A DNA stretch of 64,000 bases from Gonium pectorale (taxonomy: Eukaryota; Chlorophyta; Chlorophyceae; Chlamydomonadales; Volvocaceae). A model generated the notes under the pieces. That model saw nothing but the letters and a program-made list of their open reading frames with translations, searched no databases and was not told the DNA's origin. Below are positions 55,995 through 64,000 of the stretch, one piece after another. Numbering within the stretch: position 1 is the first letter of the stretch; each line of letters opens with the position of its first letter. The position numbers and the translations under genes were made by a program. The stretch is taken from assembly GCA_001584585.1 (NCBI GenBank), contig LSYV01000004.1, positions 3,756,516-3,820,515 on the forward strand. The letters run 5' to 3'.

Positions 55995-57724
55995 CCCCTT
56001 CGCCCCGGGCATCAACTTTGTTGTGCGCGGCGCAGGGTGCGGCGCGCAAAGCACGATGCGCACCTCTGACGCAGTTTGCCGCGACTGGCAGCAAGCAAGT
56101 GGAGCCTCTGTTGTTTGTTGGCCGGTGATCCCACTGAGGCGGCGGCTCGCGGGAATTCATGTGCGGCGGGAGGGGCGAGGGGATGCGTTGGTGATGGAGA
56201 GGGATTTTTGGGGGGGGGGCGGCATGGTGGGGAGGGGGCTGCCGGCGGCCGCCTCTCCTTCGGGGCCCGTTTTGGTGCGGCGCGCTTGGTACCGGTACCG
56301 TACTGCTGTAGAGTGCGCGTGCGGGGGCAGCGGGAGAGTTGGGAGCGCAGTACGGTAACCTTCCGCATGCGTCTTCCTCCTGAGGCACCCACTCAAATGC
56401 GGCGAGGGGCGCGAGGGGCAGGGCGAGACGAGTCGATGGCGCGTGGCGGGCCCGAGACGGAGGCCCGGGCCGCCCCGGCGCTGGGACGCCTCCTGTGCTC
56501 TCGCGTGCACAGGCGGCGTGAGCGCATGGGGCGGGCCCGCGGCCCGGCAGCAGAGGGGCAGCCCTATAATGTCATGAAGGGGAGTCCGCTGCGCTGTGCC
56601 GCGGCGTGGCGTCTGCGCGTGTTGACAAGGAAAACGCATACGAAGCGCGTAAGCGCGAAAATGATGGCGTCGTTGTAGGACCCAGCTCCAGAGGCACTCG
56701 ACGCATGTGTAGAAGCAGGCTTCTGGGCTGCTCCGGCTGCCTCCTGTCGCCCACTGTCCGCTGCCCACTTGGGCTCACTCAGCGCGCATGGGGCATGTTG
56801 TGACCGCTGTGGCCGCGGCCCATGCCGCCTGGCCGCGGTCCGCACGGAGCAGCCATCGTCCCGCCCACGGCGCCAAGGCCGACACACCGCCCAACGCTGA
56901 GGACAGCCAGCGTCGGCCCAGAGATGGCAAAGACCGTCACAACATGCCCGCTACCTGCACGGGGCACCTGATAAGCTTGGCGCCCCGCGGAGCGTGCCGT
57001 GAGCCGCGGGGCAGGCTGTGCCTCATTGGGAGGATGGGCTGGCGGCGGGCGGAGGCGCGCATCGCTGCAGCGCGTATTCGGCAAGTTGGCGCGCATGGCG
57101 GTGCCCGCGCATTGAGTAGGGGCGAGTAGAGGGGTTGCAGGGCGGCGGTTCAAGTGCGTGCTAGGTGCGATCGAGGGAAGCAACCGCCGGGGGATGCGAC
57201 TGCTCGGGGCGCTCGCGGGGAAGCGGGGGGGGGGCTCAGAAATCGGGGAAAGGTTTTCTCACTAGGGAGAGGCCTTGAGGCGCGTACTGTCCCGGAAGCG
57301 GGGGCAGGGGGGCTGCGGCGCGGCTGTGGCCGACTTCGTAACCGTGTGGGCTTGGTGGCTGCGTGCCCGGCTGCCGGGTACTGCAGGCCCCTCGCTCAAA
57401 TGGGTGGCCCTTGGGGCCAAAACCACTGGCCGGAACACCGCCGTGTTGTACCCGTCTCCCCTGCGCCGCACTGTGCAATTTTGGCAGATGTGGCAATGTG
57501 GGCCTCATACACAGCAGCCCTGAAACTCCTACAAGGTACCGCTCTCAAAAGCGAAGTGAAAAGAGAGAACAGAGACAGGGCAAGATACCTACAGCGGTGA
57601 GCTGCCTAAACCCGCCGACCTGCCACGCGCGTTGCGTGCGCCATGGTGCGCCGGGGCAGGGGCAGGGGCACGAGCGATACCAACAAGGTTACAGGTTACC
57701 GGTTACACGTCCGTCAAAGGCGGG

Positions 57725-57809
57725 NNNNNNNNNNNNNNNNNNNNNNNNNNNNNNNNNNNNNNNNNNNNNNNNNNNNNNNNNNNNNNNNNNNNNNNNNNNN
57801 NNNNNNNNN
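57725..57809. other. Assembly gap (85 N)
   Basis: Undetermined bases immediately next to, and probably within, the 3' part of the retrotransposon remnant. Confidence 0.99.
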
Positions 57810-58656
57810 GCGATGCCTAAAGCCCAAAGCAGTCTCGAATTGGTCGCGGAGTTGCTCATAGCATGGGCATTCACAGAACACATGTAGTTCATCCTCTACG
57901 GCCGCGGCGTCACCACAGGCCTTGCACGTTCGCTCAGCCCGGGCTCGCCCATTGGGCCGGTTCACCTCCGTCTCCCAACATCCTAGCCTGAATCGCATCA
58001 ACGTTTGGTGCATGCTGGGTGCCATCACAGTCGCCGTGTGCAAAGGGTCCCCCATCCAGCTGGCATACCGGCACATCTTAACTCACGCCGCTAGGGAAGT
58101 CGCGGGGTGCTCCAGTCACATGGGGCAGCCGCCACCGAGCATCAAGCCTGTCAGCAAAGCTATCCAATACTTTGCCAATGGGTATGAGCACCGACGCGAA
58201 GTGTGTTACCCGCGCGCTACCCGTCAGTCCCTCGGGGGCACGGATACCCGCGTCAGCAAGGAAGCGCAGTGCCCCTGCTGCCCAGCAATTAGTCACCCCA
58301 TCGACAAGCGCTAGCCTCAGGTCTGCCACGAAGGCCCGGTGGCACAGCGTACCGGGGCGCTCTACCATTCCGTTCCAGAACCGGAAGACGAGCTTAGCCC
58401 AGTGGTACTGGAGCGGCCTCTGCACCAACTCACGGTAGAGCAGCGCTTAGGTAGGGGCGCGTGCTCCCACCACCGTTCGCATATAGGCCCTCTGCTCCTC
58501 AACCATGGGGTTTGTCATGGCACTTTCAAAAGACACATTGATGAAGTCGGGGCCCCACACCTGAGCCCCATAAGAGAACACCGGCGCTACTAGTGTCCAG
58601 AACAAATCCATACGCAGTTTAGGCACGTGAAACAAGGCCATTGATGGAACACGCAT
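57810..58656 (-). mobile_element. Decayed non-LTR (LINE) retrotransposon 3' fragment
   Basis: On the minus strand, three consecutive frames read like the C-terminal part of a LINE reverse transcriptase. First (58656-58447) comes LVAPVFSYGAQVWGPDF, the usual L-x-P-V-x-x-Y-G-x-x-V-W-G stretch beyond the catalytic core. Next (58428-58078) is a helical region with YHWAKLVFRFWNGM. Last (58076 to the gap) is LMRFRLGCWETEVNR with a cysteine/histidine cluster, CKACGD then LHVFCECPCY, typical of the terminal zinc-binding domain. A stop codon and frame changes separate the pieces, and the catalytic Y-x-D-D region is not present, so this is a dead 5'-truncated copy. The 3' end runs into the gap. Clade assignment is not possible from this much. 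Confidence 0.75.
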
Positions 58657-59363
58657 GTGCGGTCGAAGGGTCGAGACATGGCCTTGGATTCCTGGTATGC
58701 CGTATAAGTTGAGCTAGGCGCGGAGTTATGCCAGGCCCTAGGCAGGGTGCGGCGGTTGATGACAACCGGCATGTTTGACCGTGACCGAAGCCATAGTCCC
58801 ATTAAAATGGCCAACAGCTCAGTGCTCAAGCCGTTATGGCCCGCACACAACTTCCAAGTTCGTCTGCTGTCGCCGCGGGAATGAGGCAACCCTTGCTGAC
58901 CCCTGCCGGAGCTGCAAGGTTGAAACTCTAATAATCTTGGACTCGAAAAAGCCATGTGGCCGTATGGCAAGTCCTCCGCATGGCAAGTTCAACCGCAAGC
59001 CGCATGGCCCCAACCGGTCGCGTTGGCTCCGGCCTCTCCCTTTGGCCACATTGGTCACATTTGTATACACGGATGTCGAGCAGCCTGCCGGTGCCGCGCC
59101 TGGGTAGTATCCAGACACAAGTATCATACGACACCACAAGATTGTTTTTTGAGATTTTTTCACTCCCCTGGCCCTTGTCGATGACCGCCAGCCGGCTTCA
59201 ATAAACATACTCCTGCAACAACACATACTTCCTGCGCTCATAGTATCAAAGCCCCTGCCAAGCGCGCATCATCGTGTGTCACCATCGACCCCAAATAATA
59301 TCTAGCACTTTACACCCGCGTCGCAGCTCCTCCAATTGGCCTACAGCAAGCGCCCTAGCGCGC
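58657..59363. other. Spacer upstream of the RING-finger gene
   Basis: Bases 58657-59000 may be further decayed retrotransposon sequence but show no firm motif. From about 59100 the sequence is AT-richer and probably contains the promoter and leader of the RING gene. No clear TATA box was placed. Confidence 0.45.
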
Positions 59364-62258
59364 ATGCAAATGATGCCTGGCACAGCCAGCGCAAGCGGCG
59401 AAACCGCGGCGAGCTGCGAGGTAAATAGCCATCCGACGACGTCCCCTCAGTGCGACTCTGCACCAAAGTGGAGCGCTAGCGACTTTCAATGCTCTATATG
59501 CTACGAGCTGCTCCTGAACCCAGTTGTCGGTGAGTCGGGGTTGGTCGGTCTTGAAGCGCCTAGAAATTCCTTCGGGGCTTCTGGCGTTGAAAGCACGCCT
59601 CTGTTCCATTGTGAACCTGCTACTTGACAGCGCCGGTGAAGCGCGTTCCCGCTCGTGCAGCGTCGGGCCGGTGCCATCGGTCGCTTCCCTTGTAATCGCT
59701 CCGAGGTCGTTAAACATCTCTCCTGGAATTGCAGGAAGCTGCGGCCACGACTTCTGCAAGCATTGCATCGAGGAATGGAAGACCTCGCGACAGTTGGTCG
59801 GGCAAGCGGTGCTGTGCCCCATCTGCCGGGCCGTGTTGCTGCCCTCTGCCGACCAGCCCTTCGGTGCGTAGGGTCGGATCGGTCGGCTCGTGACGCTGCG
59901 AAGCCGCTTTTCCCCGCGAATCAGAATCGCGTATCCCCCCACCCGGAACCGCGTATCCCCCGCCCCCCGCGTGCACATCCCGACACGAAACCCCCTACCG
60001 CACACCGACTCGTTGCATTCCACCCACCTCTCCGACTCCCGCAGGCGTCTGCATTCGGCTACGGGAGACCATTGAGAAGCTGTTCCCGGAGCAGGTGGCG
60101 GTACGGCGGCGGCATGCAGGGCTGCTGGAGAAGTCGCGGAAGTGCTCTGGTGAGTCCAGGGCTGTCGCCATACCGTCGTCATCTTGTACGCCTCCAACTT
60201 TCCCTGCCGCCGGCACGGCATGCCACATATGCACATTCCGCTGAAACGATGCCGTGTAGAATTCCAGGGCGCCTCCCCAATGCATCCTCGTGCTACCGCA
60301 CCCCTTGCTGTGAAACTGACGCGGCCGCGTTTTCCTCTCCCACCCCCGCCCCTTCCTCCCCGCGCCCCGCTCCCCTCCGGCCCGCAGGCGACTGCGGCCC
60401 CGCAGCCTTCCCGCTCTCTTCCTCCCCAACCTTCAGCAGCACCACCGTCTCCACCAGCACCACCACCAGCGCCGACACCACCAATAACAGCGGCGCCACC
60501 ACCCACGACGGATCGCCGGCCACTGGGGGCGCCCCCGGCCCGCCCGCCTCTGCCTACCAACCCCACGCGGGGTTGCTGGATCTGGAGCTCCTCAATCGCG
60601 CCGCTGAGCAGTACCGCGAGCTGTCCATGCTCGTCTCTGCGATCACCTCTGTCCCGACCCCGCCGGCGACGGTGGTCCACGCCTTCACGCAGGCAGCTGC
60701 CCACATGGCGGACTCGGCGTCGGCGGCAATGAACCGCGCCAACGGCGGTGCCGCCGCCCTGGCGGCCCCGCTGCCGCCCCAGCAGGCGGCCGAGCTGGCG
60801 CGGCTGTTCCTCTCGTCGGGCGCGGCGCTGACGTCCACCGCCGCTGCTGCCGCTGGCGGCATGTCGGCGCCCCCGGCCGCCGCCGCGCAGCAGATGGGGG
60901 CGCCCCAGTACGGCGCTTACGGCAGCCCGTTCTCGACGTCGTACCACCTTGGGTCGCACCAGTCGTACATGCAGGTTAACCCAGGCGCGGCCGCGAGCGC
61001 CGCAGCCGCCGTCGCGAGCATGTCAGAGCCCGACGCGGCCGCCTCCGCAGCGCTGGCGGCGCAGCTGGCTGCCGCCGCTTCGGCGGCGGGCTCCGTCATG
61101 GGCACGCCGACGCCGGCGCACCACGCTGGTGGCGCGGGCTTTCTAGAGGCCGCGCTGACGCTCCTGACGTCGGCCGCGGCGACGTCCACGGCGGCTGGGA
61201 ACCTCCGGACGCTGGTGTCCACGCTGCACCAGCAGCAGGCCGCAGCCGCGGCCGCCGGCGGTGGGGGCACCGCCACCGGCGCCGCCGGTGCCGGCCTCGG
61301 GCAGTTTGGCTCGGCGGCGGCGGCGTCCGAGGCCGCCGGCGACGCGCTGCGCACCACGGCCAACACGGTGCAGCAGCTGACGGCGGAGGCCGCGGCGCTC
61401 AACAGCCTGTTGCGGGTGCACCACCAGCAGCAGCTCGCGGCGCACATGCAGGCGGCGCTGGGGCAGGCGCAGGCGCACGCACAGGCGCAGTATCTCCGCA
61501 GCTATCTGGCGGCCGCGGCGGCCCAGCAACAGCAGCAGCAGCCGCTCCCGCAGCTCTTCCTCGCGACGCAGCCGGCTCCGCAGGCGCAGCAGGTGATGCT
61601 GGGCTGGAGCGGCGCCGCGCCGGCCATCCTGATACCGGCGCAGGCGGCGTCCGCCAGCGCTCCCGGTGGTGCTGTCTCGGCGCCCGCCGCCACGGCGGCG
61701 GCGGCGGCGGCGCCGATCATGCTGGCGCCGCCCCACCAGCTGTATCTTGCGCATCTGTACCCGCACGCGGCGCCGCCGCAGCCGGTGCCCGTGCCGTCGG
61801 CACCCGCCGCAGTCGCCGCCGCTGCGCTGCCGCCATTCATCGCACTCACGGGTGCGGCCGCCGCCGCCGCCCTCGGCGGCGACGGCGGCAGCAGCTCGGC
61901 TCCGCGGGTAGACACCGCCGGCGTGAGCGCCCCGTCGCTCGTGGCGGGCAGCGGCGGCGTGTGGTCGGCGCCGGCGGCGGCGGCCCTCCCAGCCTTCAGC
62001 AGCGCGCCCGGCGGCGTCAGCAGCGCGCCGATGTGCTATCCCCTCGCCGTACAGCCGTCGCGGCTGCTGACCGGCACCTTCGCGGCATCCGCCGGAGCTG
62101 GCGCCGCCGCCGCCGCCGGCAGCACGGCCGCGGGCGTCCCGGCGGGTGTGTTTCTACCGGCCCATGGGTCGCCATCCGGCTTCCCGTCCGACGCGGCTTC
62201 CTCCCTTCTGCCGTACGGCGGCTCGGATAGGAGCCACAACGGGCGCCTCCTGGGCTAG
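59364..62258 (+). CDS. RING-finger (C3HC4) protein, candidate E3 ubiquitin ligase
   Basis: Four exons (59364-59529, 59735-59863, 60045-60149, 60388-62258) join in phase to 756 aa. A C3HC4 RING lies at residues 43-86: CSIC (C43, C46), SCGHDFC (C58, H60, C63), C66, then CPIC (C83, C86), split by intron 1. A short conserved-looking helix follows the RING (IRLRETIEKLFPEQVAVRRR, about 101-120). This is the arrangement seen in LON/TRIM-like plant RING proteins, but no further domain is visible. The remaining 620 residues are dominated by Ala with Gly, Ser, Pro and Gln runs and are probably disordered. All zinc ligands are intact, so E2 binding is plausible; substrates are unknown. Three ATGs lie close together (59364, 59370, 59373) and the first is used. 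See findings for a possible frameshifted extension past the stop. Confidence 0.88.
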
Positions 62259-64000
62259 GGTTGACGCCGACGGCGCGGCAGCGGGGCCGGCGGCAACGGC
62301 GGCGCCATCGGCGACTGCGGCGCCTACTGCGGCTGCAACGGAGCGGAGCATCGGTCCCGCCCCGCGGCGCAGCAGCGGCGCCGAGGGCGGCGCTGCTGGC
62401 TTTGCTGGCGTGCGGTCTGCTGGTCCGCCGGCGGCGGCGCCAGCTTCGGCCCTGGTGGGTGGGTCGGGCAGCAGGTGTTTCTGTATTTCATCGCCGGCCC
62501 GTTCGTGAGGGACGCGCCTGCGTGAACCTGGTAAACATGGTAACGACGCTCTGATGAAGGCACTGGATGTATGCACTTTGGAGGGATGCGTGGGGCCGTT
62601 GCGCCCTGGAGATGGCAGGCAGATTCAGGCGGCTGCTGTGCCTGGGGAACGGGCCGGGACCCGACATGATTCACTGAGGACATTGGACGGGGATGAGCCG
62701 GGCGAACGTGGTGCCTCGGCGCTATTCTTTACATGTGACCTTGCAGAGACCCGGCGGCCCTGCTGGCAAGGTGGTTGACTCTTGTCTGAAGCTGTGAAAG
62801 AGAGGCCGTGGCGAGAGGAGATGGGTGCGCCTGCTAACAGCCGCGGCTCAAGCGCGGGGGTGCGTTTGCGAGGTCTTGAAGGTGGGCGGGCAGAGTGTTG
62901 TGGTCTCGGTTGGTTGCGAGGCGGCGGCGCGATCAGTCTTCGCGCGGCCGGCGCGGCCAGCCGGGGCACCACACGGCAAGAGGCCGCAGGCCTCCCAGGG
63001 GTAGCGTAGGTGTCGGAGCGCCCTCCTCATCTGAAGGACAGCTCTCCGTCCTATTAATGTCTGGAGGGGCAGCGGTGCCCGTTCATGCCGACCGCACGGG
63101 CGGTTGGAGGAGGCCTTGCAGTTTGTGTGCGAGGGTGCGCTTGCTGCGCTTGCTGTTAATGATGGGGAGGTGGATCAAGGCATGACCGCGGTCAGCCGGA
63201 GCAACACCGTTTCCGGCACGGACGCTGCCGTACCGGTCTCATTTGCATCTCCCCGTGTGCCAAGAGCATCGTCTTGTGTCTGTCTGTGTCACGCTGTTCG
63301 ATTACCGGCGCCCGGACAGGACAGGGCCATACTGAGAGAAAGAAATACAGCACTGTCGCTCTCGCCGCCAATGCCCTAGTTGGATATGAACGGCGGCCCA
63401 CACGATGCCGTACATGCGGTAGCCTTGTCATACGGCGTCGGCAACTGTAGCAGGAGGGCTCAAGTCGCCCTTGAGAGCCTCGCATCCCCCCGGGGATGGC
63501 CACACGTCTATTTGATTTGATTTCATTTCCCGCGTGTCCTACCAGCTTGCGCTTTTTCGGGGTGCTCAGTGTCTGCTTTCATTTCTGCCATACCCACCTG
63601 TTCTTGGGTTGCCGCTTGCTAAGCGGATGCGGGCGGCGAATGGTGGTCGAATGGTCCCATGGCAACTGCTGGGGGCTGAGATGGAACAGGCGGCCATAAA
63701 AGAAGTGTCTCCCCTGGCGCGCGTTGCGACTCCTGTATGGACTCCGGGGCCGCGGGCGGAGTCGGCACTTGGGAGGGGTCTCCCAGTGCAGGGGTGCTGC
63801 ACTTGTTCGACGGGCTGCCTGCTGCAGGTGCAAGGTAATCAAGTGAATTGGGCCGAGTGAAGTCGGTAGTGATGTGATGCGCTTGTGGGAAGGCGCCTTT
63901 CTGTACAGGTCGGCCCGGCCGGGCCGTTTCAATTTGATGGGGGAATGCTGGGCGCCCTCTTTTGAGCGTACTGTAGGCATGCATGCAATTGATAGTACGA
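62259..64000. other. Region downstream of the RING gene, no supported gene
   Basis: Bases 62259-62508 stay open in a different frame with Ala-rich codons like the preceding exon (see findings). After that, composition becomes more mixed, and neither strand shows motifs, exon structure or repeats I can support. No TGTAA polyadenylation word was noticed. Confidence 0.5.

Larger units (their letters stand above)
54925..57724. other. Intergenic region with no supported gene
   Basis: This 2.8 kb downstream of the aminotransferase stop is GC-rich. It has two clear family B repeats, a third weaker one at 57235-57271, and a GT microsatellite. The many open frames lack motifs and splice structure. 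The part closest to 57724 may be the 3' end of the retrotransposon remnant that continues across the gap. Confidence 0.5.

Noticed and set aside
58928..59137. Minus frame with YKCDQCGQRE as a zinc-finger gene
   Set aside because: A single C-x2-C pair in a short frame without partners, next to a decayed retrotransposon; insufficient support.

Overview
This window reads as nuclear DNA of a chlamydomonadalean (volvocine-type) green alga. The coding regions are very GC-rich with strong G/C at third positions, the genes have 4 to 22 short exons with GT-AG introns of about 75 bases up to 3.4 kb, and several proteins carry long alanine/glycine/serine-rich low-complexity tails or inserts. There is nothing operon-like, no ribosome-binding sites and no tRNA, rRNA or CRISPR. 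The lineage is inferred from gene structure and composition; no species can be named. I rebuilt the genes by hand from splice signals, and every exon chain given for a complete gene closes in phase.

Layout, left to right. The last exon of an unrecognised + gene (310-482); a COG0523/CobW zinc-chaperone-type GTPase (3196-8408, +, 11 exons, 589 aa); a CAMK-like serine/threonine kinase with a roughly 1,000-residue low-complexity tail and a 13-nt micro-exon (10473-17967, -, 13 exons, 1,463 aa); a divergent unknown protein whose C-terminal part resembles a module I know from bacterial and phage ParB/DUF3102-like proteins (18928-21255, +, 617 aa); a 22-exon type IIB (PMCA/ACA) Ca2+-ATPase covering 15 kb (24704-39797, -, about 1,273 aa); a YdfG-like classical short-chain dehydrogenase (40642-44269, +, 280 aa); a SAM-dependent methyltransferase with an N-terminal barrel-like domain (45372-48456, -, 352 aa); a PLP aminotransferase of the kynurenine/glutamine transaminase K type (49369-54924, +, 411 aa); a decayed non-LTR retrotransposon 3' piece (57810-58656, -); and a RING-finger E3 ligase candidate (59364-62258, +, 756 aa).

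The genes show no shared pathway. Two neighbouring pairs are convergent (GTPase/kinase, dehydrogenase/methyltransferase) and three are divergent with 0.8-1.0 kb between start codons (kinase/ParB-like, ATPase/dehydrogenase, methyltransferase/aminotransferase), which suggests shared promoter regions. Introns and spacers hold at least two families of short interspersed repeats, many minisatellites and microsatellites, and two assembly gaps (377 and 85 N). One gap lies in a tandem repeat inside an ATPase intron and the other inside the retrotransposon remnant.

No wholly new system is evident. The points most worth following up are the ParB-like module in a nuclear gene, the micro-exon kinase, two GC-AG introns whose phase demands them, and a poly(A)-edged short element flanked by 27-bp near-perfect direct repeats.
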